A stretch of DNA of 64,000 nt from Streptomyces asiaticus (GCF_018138715.1 NZ_JAGSHX010000001.1:744001-808000); one strand, 5' to 3'; positions 50,640 to 59,664 are shown, counted from the first letter of the stretch. Program-made: numbers and translations. Notes: generated by a model not told the origin, from the letters alone.

Positions 50640-52745
50640 CTAAGGAGTTGGCGCTGTGCTCGATGGGCCCGCCGTGGAAGCGGCGGACACTGTGCCGTAC
50701 ACGCTCAGCGTCATGGACAGCCTGCCCCAGTCGTCGCGCATGATGACGTGTGCTTGGTACTGGGTACCCGGCTCAGCCGACTGAGGGGGATGGAAGAGGA
50801 CGGTGTACCGGCAGGGGGCTGAGACCCGGATCGCCTGCCCGGGATGGGCCGTCTTGGGGCAGGAGGTGGGAGTCACACCGAATGCGACGTGGCCGGGATC
50901 CGCCTTGTCGACGGTCAGGGTCCGCTCGTCGTCGCACTGCATGAAGTCCTCCCATGCGTAGTCGTCTGTGGCTTCGCCGCCTGCGGGCGCGCCCAAGGTG
51001 AGAGTGCCCTCTGAATCGAGCTGACATCTGACGGGACCCTGGCCGGGGTCCGTGGGCGGCGATGAGGTGATCCGGGTGGGCGACGGGGGTGCCGTGGCCT
51101 TGGTCGGGGGGCGGGGGGACGTACGGCTCGGCGACGGGGGCCGGGTGGGGGTCCGGGGCGCGGTGGAGATCGGGTCCGGGGGCCGGGTGCCGGTCGCGGC
51201 CAGGGAGGTGACCTGCCCGCTGGGGGTCGGCCTCGCCCGCGGCTGACCGCCGCCCGCGGTGGCGAGCCCGGCGAAGACCCCGCCGACCACCAAGGCGGCT
51301 ACCGCCGCAGTGATCGCCGCCGGATTGGAGGCGGCAGCGGCGAACCCCGTCTTCCCGGCCGCCGCGCCGCCGTGGCCCGCTATATGGCCGATCACTCCCC
51401 CGGCGGCCAGCGCCCCGCCGGCCGTCGCCAGAGCCACCACGCCCAGCGCCCGCTTGCGCACCTCCTCCTCCTGGCGGAAGTACGCCTCGTCCGCGGCCGA
51501 GCCCAGTGCGCGGGCCGCGGCCGCGCCCAGGTCGAGGACCTGGTGCCAGGCGCCCCAGCGCAGGGAGCGGGCCAGGGCGGGGGCCGTCGTACGGGCCAGG
51601 GCGCAGACGGCCGCATGGTCGCGGGCGCGTGCCGCAGCCGCGAGGACGTGGCAGACGACGGGGGCCTCGGCGGCGATGTCATGACGGGTGGCCGTTGTCG
51701 CGGCCGCCCAGGCTGTCAGGGCGGGCGCCAGCTTCGCCGCGTCCCGGGCCGGGCCGGTGCGCTCGGCGACCAGGTGGGCGACGCGACCGGTGGTGCGGTA
51801 ACCCGTGCCGGAGGAGCCGATGAGGGCCAGCGAGGTCAGCTCCGTGATCGCGGCCTTGTCCACGCCGCCCGCCAGGATCGGCAGCAGCTTCGCGGACAGC
51901 GGCAGCGGGGACAGCGCGTCCAGCAGACGCAGGAGTACGGACGCGGCGTCGCTGAGCCCGTTCGCGAGCCCCGTCACCCGCGCGTCCTCGTCCACCTCGA
52001 AGGTCGTGTCCGCCGCCGCCTGCACCAGCGTCAGCGGATGGCCCCGGACCGCCGTGACGAGCCGTCTGGCCGCCTCGTACTCCTCGTCGCGCAGTGGCCG
52101 CCGTAACTCTTCCCCGAACAGCGCGAGCGCGGGCTCCTCCTGGAGGCCCTCAAGGCGAAGCGCCCGCCCCTCGTCCCAGGTGTGGCGCTCGGCGGTGGCC
52201 AGCAGCACATCGCATCCGGGCGCGGCGTCCATCAGCTCGGCCAGCTCGGCGGTCGAGCCCTGGAAGTCGTCAATGACGAGCAGCGCCCGCACCGAGCCCA
52301 TCAGGCGGCGCACCCTGGCCGGCTCCGGCTTGTAGTCTTCCGCCTCGTAGCAGGCGTGGAAGAGCTCCTGGACGAGGTCCTCGGCCGGCACACCCGCCGC
52401 CGGGAGATACACCACGTCTCGGCCGCTCGTCGCGGCGTCCGCGGCGTAACGGCGCAGTAGTACGGACTTCCCGGTCCCGGGTGGGCCGTAGACCTGCACT
52501 GGGTAGCCCTGCCCCAGCCACCGCTCCAGTGCGGCCAGCTCACGATCACGCCCCAGTAGCTGGGGCGCGCGGTCGGGCAGTGCGCGGCCCGCGGGACGGG
52601 TGCGCCGCCGCGTGGGCGGCGGGCCCTCGCTCCGTACGCTGACGGACGAGCCCAGCGCGGCGTTGATGACGACGTTATGGTCGCCGACGACGACCTGGCT
52701 GCCCTCGACATCACCGTGGACATGGATGCCGTGCGTACCGGCCAT
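50640..52745 (-). CDS. STAND-type ATPase with membrane segment and C-terminal beta domain
   Basis: 701 residues. The N-terminus (HVHGDVEGSQVVVGDHNVVINAAL) is a short beta motif often seen before signalling ATPases. Then come AAA/NB-ARC features: QLLGRDRELAALERWLGQG, Walker A GPPGTGKSVLLRRY, Walker B ALLVIDDFQG and GHPLTLVQAA. Helices, two hydrophobic segments (GVVALATAGGALAAGGVIGHIAG, AAITAAVAALVVGGVFAGLA), a Pro/Thr linker and a Cys-containing domain follow. ATG 52745 with GGGGAGG is preferred over 52772. The stop codon lies at the border of the IS5 remnant. A membrane-linked sensor or defence role is possible but unproven. Confidence 0.75.
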   Translation of the reverse strand: MAGTHGIHVHGDVEGSQVVVGDHNVVINAALGSSVSVRSEGPPPTRRRTRPAGRALPDRAPQLLGRDRELAALERWLGQGYPVQVYGPPGTGKSVLLRRYAADAATSGRDVVYLPAAGVPAEDLVQELFHACYEAEDYKPEPARVRRLMGSVRALLVIDDFQGSTAELAELMDAAPGCDVLLATAERHTWDEGRALRLEGLQEEPALALFGEELRRPLRDEEYEAARRLVTAVRGHPLTLVQAAADTTFEVDEDARVTGLANGLSDAASVLLRLLDALSPLPLSAKLLPILAGGVDKAAITELTSLALIGSSGTGYRTTGRVAHLVAERTGPARDAAKLAPALTAWAAATTATRHDIAAEAPVVCHVLAAAARARDHAAVCALARTTAPALARSLRWGAWHQVLDLGAAAARALGSAADEAYFRQEEEVRKRALGVVALATAGGALAAGGVIGHIAGHGGAAAGKTGFAAAASNPAAITAAVAALVVGGVFAGLATAGGGQPRARPTPSGQVTSLAATGTRPPDPISTAPRTPTRPPSPSRTSPRPPTKATAPPSPTRITSSPPTDPGQGPVRCQLDSEGTLTLGAPAGGEATDDYAWEDFMQCDDERTLTVDKADPGHVAFGVTPTSCPKTAHPGQAIRVSAPCRYTVLFHPPQSAEPGTQYQAHVIMRDDWGRLSMTLSVYGTVSAASTAGPSSTAPTP

Positions 52746-52813
52746 GGGGCTGTCCTCCCCCGTAGCGCCCACCCAGGGAGGAAGTTATAGCAGCCAAATG
52801 GGCTGTCCAGGTC

Positions 52814-53034
52814 TTAATGTTCGTTATTGCCCGAAGTTGTCCGACGGGTTTCGTTCACCGCCGGCGAACGGCCGTGGGAGTTCTTGTCCTCGTGCTTGCC
52901 GTGGTCGCCGTGGTCATCATCCGCCACCGGGTTCGTGCTCAGCACGCAGCCGGTGTCGGAGTCGATCCGGACCTCCTTGAGGTGGTGGTCGCACTCGATC
53001 TTCACGACCCACACCAGCGGCTGGGCCGTCGCAG
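52814..53034 (-). pseudogene. PepSY-domain protein, C-terminal fragment
   Basis: The minus strand reads WVVKIECDHHLKEVRIDSDTGCVLSTNPVADDDHGDHGKHEDKNSHG. This is the end of a PepSY domain (VKI...LKEVRIDSDTG.VL) and a His/Asp-rich tail. The preceding part is missing, replaced by an IS fragment. Confidence 0.6.
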
Positions 53035-53182
53035 GTGGGTGATCGAGCGGACGATGTCACGGCTGTCCGGCTACCGCAGGCTCAGTCCCCGCTATGAGCG
53101 CAATCCCCGCAACTACCTGGCCTTCCTCGGTCTCGCCGCAGCCATCTTCTGCTACAAACGCCTCGTCCGCCTCACCACATAG
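53035..53182 (+). pseudogene. IS5-type transposase C-terminal fragment
   Basis: RRWVIERTMSRLSGYRRLSPRYERNPRNYLAFLGLAAAIFCYKRLVRLTT is the usual C-terminal end (with the ExxR-type catalytic Glu region) of an IS5-family transposase, different from the copy at 49970-50634. Nothing else of the element remains. Confidence 0.75.
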
Positions 53183-53234
53183 GACACGGTCTTAGTGCGG
53201 GAGTCGTTTCGAGGTGACCGTGGGAGTCGACGGC

Positions 53235-54366
53235 TCACGGGGTCTGCTCGCCTCCGGTGAACATGTTGATCAAGCCGTGGGGTGCGTCGTCTCCGTAGAA
53301 CAACTCGTGGACGTAGGTGCCTTCGGTGGCGGCCGCAGCGCTGCGGGGGAACATGGCCTGCTCGTATTCGGTGAGCGCGGTCTCGACGTCGTCGGGGTGT
53401 GCGGCGAGGGCTTTGCCGAGTTCGGCGGCGTCGTACATGGCCAGGTTGGCGCCCTCGCCGTTCGGGAGCGAGAGGTGGGCGGCGTCCCCGAGCAGGGTCA
53501 CACCCGGCACCCGCGCCCAACGGTGCTCGACGGGCAGGGCGAAGAGGGGGCGCGGCACCGGGGCGGTGTCACCGTCGGCGATCAGCGCGGTGAGCTCCGG
53601 TGCCCAGTCGGCGAACTCCTGCGCGATCCGCGCGGTGGCCGCGGTGGAATCGGTGAAGTCGATGTCCGCGAACCAGTCCCGCGGCCGGGCGAGCATCACA
53701 TAGGCGTGCAGGGTGCCGCCCTTCTCCCGGCGAGCCAGGAATCCCTTGCCCGGCGCGAGCGCGAACAGCGACCCGCCGCCGACCGCTTTCGCGCCGGTCG
53801 GGTGGCGGGTGTCGGCGTCGAACAGGTAGGTCTCGACGGCCGACATGCCGATGTACTCGGGGGTGGCGTCGGACACAGCGGCCGGACCCGTGACCACGCG
53901 CCGTCCGCGCCGACCAGCAGGCCGGTGGTGACGGTGGTGCCGTCGGCGAAGGTCACCTCATGGCGGCCCTCCCCGAGGGCACGGTCCCGCTGACCTTGTG
54001 CCCCCACCGGACGGTGTTGGCCGGGAGCGAGTCGAGGAGCATCTGCCGCAGCTCGCCGCGCCACACCTCGGGGCTGCCCCCCGTACCGTCGTCGACCTTG
54101 TCGAACAGGACGGCCCCTTCCCGGTCGAGGACCCGTATCGCCTGGCGGCCCTCCAGAACGAGGCCGCGGAACTCATCCGTCAGGCCGGCCGCCTCGAGAG
54201 CCGGCTGTCCGCTGTCCTCGTGGATGTCGAGCATGCCGCCCTGCGTGCGCGCCGTCGCAGAGGCCTCCGCTTCGTAGACGGTGGCCGGGATGCCGTGGAC
54301 GTGCAGGACGCGGGCGAGCGTGAGGCCGCCGAGTCCGGCGCCGATGATCGTGACGTCAGTGGTCAT
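53235..54366 (-). pseudogene. FAD-dependent monooxygenase (TetX-like) with two frameshifts
   Basis: Frame one starts [34 protein letters not shown] (FAD dinucleotide motif) and runs to HKVSGT. Frame two has [33 protein letters not shown]. Frame three continues [29 protein letters not shown] and VTLLGDAAHLSLPNGEGANLAMYDAAELG (second FAD motif). Shifts lie near 53990 and 53885. Intact relatives hydroxylate aromatic compounds or antibiotics such as tetracycline; this copy should be inactive. Confidence 0.82.
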
Positions 54367-54578
54367 GATGGTTCCTTGTTGTCGCACGCCTGCCGGATGG
54401 GCGCCCGGCAGGATCCATGCGAAAGGTTCCAGGCCCCGCCGACCGACCACCGACAACGGACCAACAGCCACCGATGTGCGACCGACACCGCGGCTTTTCC
54501 GTCCGATCAGCCCAGTCCGGGCGGGGGAGCGGCGTGGTGGTTGCGGGCGGCTCGCCCGCGCACCAGCGCATTGCACGG

Positions 54579-54653
54579 CAGGGGCGGCAGGATTCGAACC
54601 TGCGGCGCGCGGGTTTGGAGTCCGCTGCTCTGGCCGGGCTGAGCTACGCCCCT
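54579..54653 (-). tRNA. tRNA-Trp (anticodon CCA), variant copy
   Basis: A 75-nt cloverleaf: acceptor AGGGGCG/CGCCCCT (7 bp), D stem GCTC/GAGC, anticodon arm GCGGA-CTCCAAA-CCCGC with anticodon CCA, variable loop GCGCC, T arm GCAGG-TTCGAAT-CCTGC and discriminator G. The last anticodon-stem pair (31-39) is A-C instead of a Watson-Crick pair, and the 3' tail is not a full encoded CCA. It sits at the edge of a pseudogene-rich region, a common place for integration of mobile elements. Confidence 0.8.
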
Positions 54654-54956
54654 TTGACGCTGTCAGTCTGACACCTGCCGGCCGAGACCGGCCACGGGAT
54701 TTCTGAGCGGCTGAGTGGCGGATGACGACCAGTCCTTCGATGGCCGGGCGATCCGGGCCGGAGGGAGGCCGGGAGGGCGCCGACCCCCTCGCGAAGCGAC
54801 GGCCGGGGGCGGTTAGGGTTCCATGGGCGGTTGGGGTTCCATCACCCCGGCGCCGCTACCGGACGCGTCGGCAGGAATCCAAACGGGGAACGCGCCCGGG
54901 CGGTTGCGGTATCGCGTCGCTCGGCCGACCGCACACAGTGGGGAAGGCACATCACG
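54654..54956. other. Intergenic region downstream of tRNA-Trp
   Basis: No gene is supported. The region starts with a short inverted repeat TGTCA-GTC-TGACA (54661-54673) and has a direct repeat of GGTT-GGGGTTCCAT type near 54813-54842. SD-like GGGGAAGG precedes the next gene. Confidence 0.4.
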
Positions 54957-55694
54957 ATGATGAGCGGTGACGGCGGTGCCAGCGGTGACACCGCGGTACT
55001 CGACGACCCGGTGGGCGAGTCGCTGCGCGGCCGCCACGCGGATCTGGGGCGCCGGCTGGGCCGGGCTGCCACCTACCTGCCGGGAGTCGCGACCTTCTCC
55101 GCGGTACCCGCCGACGCGGGCGCGGCGGACTGGGCCGGTCTCGCACGGCTCCTCGGTCCTGACGCGTTCGCCGACATGTTCAGCTGCCAGGCGTCCCCTC
55201 CTCCGGACTGGGAGCAGGTTTTCGTCCTCGAAGGCCGGCAGATGATCTGGTCCGGCAGCAGCCGCCCCGATCAGCCCGACGCGGCGAACGGCACCGACGT
55301 GGTCGAACTGGACGCTGCCGATGTGCCTCAGATGCTCGACCTGGTCGCACAGACCCAACCGGGGCCGTTCTGGCCGCGCACCCTCGAACTCGGCACCTAC
55401 CTCGGCATCCGCGACGGCGGCGCACTGGTGGCCATGGCGGGCGAACGGCTCCGGCCCCCGGGATGGACCGAGATCAGCGCCGTCTGCACGGCCCCCGAGG
55501 CACGCGGGCGAGGCCACGCCGCCCACCTGGTCAGTACCCTCGTGGCACGCATCCTGGCTCGGAACGAACGCCCCTTCCTGCACGTGGCCGAGACGAACAC
55601 CGGCGCGATCGCGCTCTACGAACGGCTCGGCTTCGCGAGCCGGAAGCGGGTAACGTTTCGCGGCTTCCGCACCCCCTGCCTCCGCACCCCCTGA
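54957..55694 (+). CDS. GNAT-family N-acetyltransferase
   Basis: 245 residues. The C-terminal half is a GNAT fold: VVELDAADVPQMLDLVAQTQPGPF, GALVAMAGERLRPPGWTEISAVCTAPEARGRGHAAHLVSTLVARI (acetyl-CoA loop of RGxGxA type) and AETNTGAIALYERLGFASRKRVTF. The N-terminal 110 residues are a second, GNAT-like half without that loop. ATG 54957 or the next ATG 54960 may be the start. Substrate unknown; no operon partner. Confidence 0.85.
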   Translation: MMSGDGGASGDTAVLDDPVGESLRGRHADLGRRLGRAATYLPGVATFSAVPADAGAADWAGLARLLGPDAFADMFSCQASPPPDWEQVFVLEGRQMIWSGSSRPDQPDAANGTDVVELDAADVPQMLDLVAQTQPGPFWPRTLELGTYLGIRDGGALVAMAGERLRPPGWTEISAVCTAPEARGRGHAAHLVSTLVARILARNERPFLHVAETNTGAIALYERLGFASRKRVTFRGFRTPCLRTP

Positions 55695-55713
55695 CGGTAC
55701 CGCCACGCCGCCG

Positions 55714-56199
55714 TCAGCCATCCCGGCCTGCGGAGGCCGCAAGAGCATCTGTCCCCATGTCCTTGCGCATTGCTTCCCTGACCGCTTCCAGCGTGCCGAT
55801 GACGTTGAAAGGGTCCTCCCGTTCCACCTCCTGCCGGCCCAGGCCGGCGCCCGCCGCGTCCCGGAGCCGACGCACGGCGCGGAAGTATGTGAGCGCGGGG
55901 TCCACGACACTTCGCGGGGCGAGAATCTCGACCTGATAGCGCAGGTCGTAGCAGCGAGCGAACGCACGCCGCGCCGCTACAGGGCGCTCATCGTCAGGCA
56001 TGTCGCGATCAAGGATGAGGAGCTGTAGCTCGCTGCGTACCTGGGCCAGCGTCGCCAGGTACCCCGCGTACAACTCGCGCTTGCTGCGCCTCCACTCGCC
56101 CTGCGCTTCCCGGCGGTCCTTGCGGACCTCGATGAGAAGCGTGGAGGCCATCGCGATAATGGCGCCCAGCAGTGTCGCTATCAGCGTCGTCCACTCCAT
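55714..56199 (-). CDS. Membrane-anchored helical protein of unknown function
   Basis: 161 residues: one N-terminal membrane helix (MEWTTLIATLLGAIIAMASTLLIEV) followed by a long helical, partly coiled-coil part (RKDRREAQGEWRRSKRELYAGYLATLAQVRSELQLL). Such proteins are frequent in streptomycetes; no function can be given. Confidence 0.7.
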   Translation of the reverse strand: MEWTTLIATLLGAIIAMASTLLIEVRKDRREAQGEWRRSKRELYAGYLATLAQVRSELQLLILDRDMPDDERPVAARRAFARCYDLRYQVEILAPRSVVDPALTYFRAVRRLRDAAGAGLGRQEVEREDPFNVIGTLEAVREAMRKDMGTDALAASAGRDG

Positions 56200-56275
56200 C
56201 GCAGCAGGCTACGGCAGGGGCGATGTGTCGAGTAGAGCGGTGATCCAGCACCGAGCGCGGCGTCACGAGGCGGGA

Positions 56276-56926
56276 TCAGGGGTCCGTTTCTGTCTGAGGA
56301 GGCTCCGGGGACCCCATGAAGATGTTGCTGACCGAGGGGTGTTCTGGGCCGCCCATGGCGATCTGGGAGTAGCCTCCCATCGCGATCTGCGTGGGCGGGG
56401 CAGCCGGGGGCGGCGGCGGACTGGGAACCCCGGTGTTTCCCCGGGCAGGATGATGTGGGTTGCCCGACGCTTCGGGCCGAGGTCCGGTCGATGGGCCGTC
56501 CGCTTGTTGAGAGGCGATGTTTCGGCTGGGCGTACCGATGTTGCCGGCGTCCTGGCGGGCGCAGTCTGTCACGGCGTTGATACAGGTCTGCAGGACCTGC
56601 AGGATGGAGAATCCCTTTCCGTCGAAGCTTTCGCCGGAATTGAGTCGAGCGACGTAGGTGTCGAGGAGTTCAGCCGCTGCGGTGAGCTTGTCCAGCTGAG
56701 CGGCCTCGCAGTGGCGTGTTGCGGCGTGGAGCCAGAACTGCGCCTGGACCAGATCGTCGAACCACTCGCGCTGGTGTTCCTGTTTGAGGATCGCCGCTCC
56801 TCGCCCTCCAGCGAACTCGGACCGGAGAAGTCGCCGCTCTCCCCGTGCGCGTGGGGCGGCCCGACACCAGTAGGGCAGGGGTGGCTGCGCCCCGCGGTCT
56901 ACGCCGTACTGCCGGCACGCTGACTC
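56276..56926 (-). CDS. Hypothetical protein with C-terminal IAMGG repeats, start unresolved
   Basis: The open frame reads AAILKQEHQREWFDDLVQAQFWLHAATRHCEAAQLDKLTAAAELLDTYVARLNSGESFDGKGFSILQVLQTCINAV, a helical domain. A Pro-rich linker and a short repeat tail (TQIAMGG, SQIAMGG, SNIFMGS) follow. No ATG, GTG or TTG occurs in frame upstream of the helical domain before the stop at 56927-56929; the first GTG is at 56572, inside the domain. Either the 5' end is frameshifted or the gene is truncated. Confidence 0.5.
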   Translation of the reverse strand, partial: ESACRQYGVDRGAQPPLPYWCRAAPRARGERRLLRSEFAGGRGAAILKQEHQREWFDDLVQAQFWLHAATRHCEAAQLDKLTAAAELLDTYVARLNSGESFDGKGFSILQVLQTCINAVTDCARQDAGNIGTPSRNIASQQADGPSTGPRPEASGNPHHPARGNTGVPSPPPPPAAPPTQIAMGGYSQIAMGGPEHPSVSNIFMGSPEPPQTETDP

Positions 56927-56971
56927 TCACCTCGGCGCCTGCTCGTCTCGGGCCGTCGCGTGGGACGGCTG

Positions 56972-57460
56972 TCAGCCGAAGTCGTCGGGGACGATGCGGA
57001 GTTTTTGTGCGATGCGGGCGAGGGCCTTCTGGTCGGCGGCGTTGAGCGAGTCGAGGACGATGCGGCGTACGGCGCGCAGGTGGGTGGGCGCTGCCAGGTG
57101 CACGATGTCGAAGCCGGCGTCGGTGAGTTCGGCGAGGGTGTAACGGCCGTCGGCCGGGTCAGGTGTCCGTACGACCCAGCCGCGCTGTTCACAGCGTTTG
57201 ATGACGTTGGACAGGCGGGAGAGCGACCCGCTGGCGAGGAAGGCGAGTTCTCCCATCCGCAGCTTGCGCTGCGGGGCCTCGGAGAGGTGGCTGAGCACGA
57301 GGTACTCGAACAGGGTGAGGCCGTGTTCCTGCCGCAGCGGCGACTCCAGCTTGCCGGGCAGCAGCAGGACAAGGGAGATCATCCCCGTCCACGCCGCCTT
57401 CTCCTGCTCGTCGAGCCATCGCAGCTCCTCATGGTCCTCGTGTTCGCCCGCGCCGCTCAT
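56972..57460 (-). CDS. MarR-family transcriptional regulator
   Basis: 162 residues with the MarR winged helix: LTLFEYLVLSHLSEAPQRKLRMGELAFLASGSLSRLSNVIKRCEQRGWVVRTPDPADGRYTLAELTDAGFDIVHLAAPTHLRAVRRIV. ATG 57460 has GGAGGG upstream. It is divergent from the RidA-family gene; two direct-repeat sites between them are the probable operators. Confidence 0.9.
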   Translation of the reverse strand: MSGAGEHEDHEELRWLDEQEKAAWTGMISLVLLLPGKLESPLRQEHGLTLFEYLVLSHLSEAPQRKLRMGELAFLASGSLSRLSNVIKRCEQRGWVVRTPDPADGRYTLAELTDAGFDIVHLAAPTHLRAVRRIVLDSLNAADQKALARIAQKLRIVPDDFG

Positions 57461-57513
57461 GGGCCCTCCCGTGCAGGTCATGGATCTCCCGGCTCTCCGG
57501 TGACGGTCGGCAT

Positions 57514-57566
57514 CACTTTACGCTTGAAGTCATTGCCCGTTAGTCTCACTTTACGCGTGAACTCAT
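57514..57566. promoter_or_regulatory. Two direct-repeat MarR operator candidates
   Basis: CACTTTACGCTTGAAGTCAT (57514-57533) and CACTTTACGCGTGAACTCAT (57547-57566) differ at two positions and lie 33 bp apart. The core TTTACGCGTGAA is nearly palindromic. They fill the divergent MarR-RidA region. Confidence 0.7.
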
Positions 57567-57607
57567 GTAAGAGGAAACGCACCCTATGGACAGGAAGATG
57601 GAGCATC

Positions 57608-58066
57608 ATGAGCACCGTCACCTTCGGCATCACTCCGGGCTACGGCGAGAAGCTGCACGAGGCCCTCGGCTACAGCGGGGCCGTCCGCGTCGGCGACCGG
57701 GTCGAGATCTCCGGTCAGGCCGGGGTGGATGACGACCTGGTCATCCCCGACTCGCTGGAAGACGAGATCATCCAGGCTTTCGACAACGTGGAGCGCACGC
57801 TCGACACGGTCGGCGCGACATGGAAGGACGTCATCCACGTCAACTCCTACCACAAGGTCACACCGGGAGATGACGCCATCGGCGACGACCACAACACGGT
57901 CATGGCCGAGCAGTTCCGCCGTCGCCTCGACGGCCGCGCGCCGATCTGGACCGAGACCGGCGTCACGGTCCTCGGCCTCGCCGCCATGCGCGTGGAGATC
58001 CGCGTCACCGCCATCGTCGGCTCCGGGAACGGCCGGACCGGCATCCCGGCCACCCCGGCCTCGTGA
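57608..58066 (+). CDS. RidA (YjgF/YER057c/UK114)-family protein
   Basis: 152 residues with the RidA fold: YSGAVRVGDRVEISGQAGVDDD, IIQAFDNVERTLDTVGATWKDVIHVNSYHKV, RAPIWTETGVTVLGLAAMRVEIRVTAI. Archetypal RidA hydrolyses reactive enamine/imine intermediates with an Arg near the C-terminus (here RVEIRVTA). Divergent to a MarR gene, so it is probably induced by a small-molecule signal. Confidence 0.88.
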   Translation: MSTVTFGITPGYGEKLHEALGYSGAVRVGDRVEISGQAGVDDDLVIPDSLEDEIIQAFDNVERTLDTVGATWKDVIHVNSYHKVTPGDDAIGDDHNTVMAEQFRRRLDGRAPIWTETGVTVLGLAAMRVEIRVTAIVGSGNGRTGIPATPAS

Positions 58067-58181
58067 AGGACCTGGCGCAGTCCACGTGGCCGCGGCCTAC
58101 CCCCCCGCCCAGTAGGACTCCGTCAGGGGCGGTTTCGCCGAGTCCGGTGACTCCCCGGGCGACACAGGCCGGCCCGCGAGG

Positions 58182-59351
58182 TCAGCCGGCGAGCACGGTG
58201 TCGAGCCAGTCGAAGGTGCGCTGGTGGAACAGGGAGAGCGCGCCCTCGTGGCAGTGCTCGCCCGCGCCTTCGTCCTCACGGAAGGAGATCAGCTCCTTCT
58301 GACAGGTCAGCTCGTCGAACAGACGCTGCGGCTGCCCCTGGAAGAACTGGTCGTTCTCGGCTTCGAGTACGAGTGTCGGGCAGGTGACGCGGTCGGCGAT
58401 ACCCGCCATGGTGTACGCCTCGGTCGCCTTGACCAGGTCGTCGATGTCGGACACACCGAAAGTCCACCGGCCGTTGCGCACCACCCATCGCACCATGGTG
58501 TTCCGCGCCATCAACGCCTCCATACCGCCGGGCATCGAAGCGGCGCGGTCGGCGGTCGCGGCGATGACCGCGTGGAAGTCGTAGGCGCCGTCGTGCAGCA
58601 CGCACGCGGCGAGGCGGTGCTCGAAGGCGGCCGCCCTCGCGGCGAGGATGCCGCCGAGGCTCGTGCCGACCAGCACGAGTCGCCCGGCGTCCACCTCGGG
58701 CACGGTGAGCGCGAAGTCGACGGCGGGGGTGACCACGGCCTCCCAGTCCGGCCGGAAGCGCAAGCCCTGCTCACGGACGGTACTGCCCTGGCCGGGCCCG
58801 TCGAACGCGATGACGTTGTAGCCGCGCCGCAGCGCGCCCGCGGCCAGTGCCAGGTAGTTCTCCTCGAGGGTGGAGTCGTACCCGCCGTGGTAGAGCAGGG
58901 TCGGGCGCGGGGTGCCCGAATCGTCGGCGAGGAACAGGTAGCCGGGAAGCGTGGTGTCCCCGTACGGGATGCGCAGGGCGCGGGCCGGAGGGTCGAGCAG
59001 GGCGGCCGCCTCGGCGAACGTCTGCTGGGAGGCCTTGGCGAGCCGCGCCGACTCGGCGTCGGCGGCGGGGTTCTCGCGGCGGTAGAAGTCGGCGGTCCGG
59101 TAGTAGTTGGACGCGCGCAGCAGCGCCTCCCGGGCGCTGACCCGGTGACCGGCGGCCAGCGCGTCCCGGCCGATGCGCTCGATGCGCGCCGCCGTCGCGG
59201 CCCACTGGGCCGACCAGGCCTCCTCGTCACCCTCCGGGATCTGCCGGCAGGTGACCAGGACCTCGCCGAGGTCGGCGCCGCCATAGACGGCGTAGCCCGC
59301 GGAGCGCAGTGCCTCGAAGGAGAAGGATTCGTCGTCGTAGAGGAATTTCAT
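58182..59351 (-). CDS. Alpha/beta hydrolase (FrsA/DHPON-hydrolase-like)
   Basis: 389 residues: an N-terminal helical lid (EEAWSAQWAATAARIERIGRDALAAGHRVSAREALLRASNYYRTADFY) typical of the 2,6-dihydroxypseudooxynicotine-hydrolase/FrsA-like group. The catalytic domain has RPTLLYHGGYDSTLEEN, nucleophile VGTSLGG, Asp in LEAENDQFF and His in GAGEHCHEGAL. ATG 59351 follows AAGGG. It probably cleaves a C-C or ester bond of a small molecule. Confidence 0.85.
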   Translation of the reverse strand: MKFLYDDESFSFEALRSAGYAVYGGADLGEVLVTCRQIPEGDEEAWSAQWAATAARIERIGRDALAAGHRVSAREALLRASNYYRTADFYRRENPAADAESARLAKASQQTFAEAAALLDPPARALRIPYGDTTLPGYLFLADDSGTPRPTLLYHGGYDSTLEENYLALAAGALRRGYNVIAFDGPGQGSTVREQGLRFRPDWEAVVTPAVDFALTVPEVDAGRLVLVGTSLGGILAARAAAFEHRLAACVLHDGAYDFHAVIAATADRAASMPGGMEALMARNTMVRWVVRNGRWTFGVSDIDDLVKATEAYTMAGIADRVTCPTLVLEAENDQFFQGQPQRLFDELTCQKELISFREDEGAGEHCHEGALSLFHQRTFDWLDTVLAG

Positions 59352-59664
59352 CGTCGAGCCCTTCTGCTGCTGGAACCGTCTGCTCGATTCCCTCTCGGGG
59401 ACAGGTGCGAACTCGATCTTCCCGGCTGCCACCGGGCGCCGCCGGGCGGGCGGTGCAGAACCACCCGGATGACGGAGACCGTCCACCGTTTGACGCCCAC
59501 TCTGCCCGGCTTCCTCATTCACCGCGACCACCCAGGTACGCCGCCGCCTCGTCCTCCAGCAGCAACGTACCGGCCAGCGCCTCATCACCTGGGTGGCCCT
59601 GCCACCCCCACCTCTCGTTCCCGCGCCCGCAATCAGGAGTCCGGTGGCCTTGACCAATTCACGG
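59352..59664. other. Intergenic region without a recognisable gene
   Basis: The 313 bp between the hydrolase start and the epimerase remnant hold no supported gene or strong hairpin. It presumably contains the hydrolase promoter. Confidence 0.35.
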
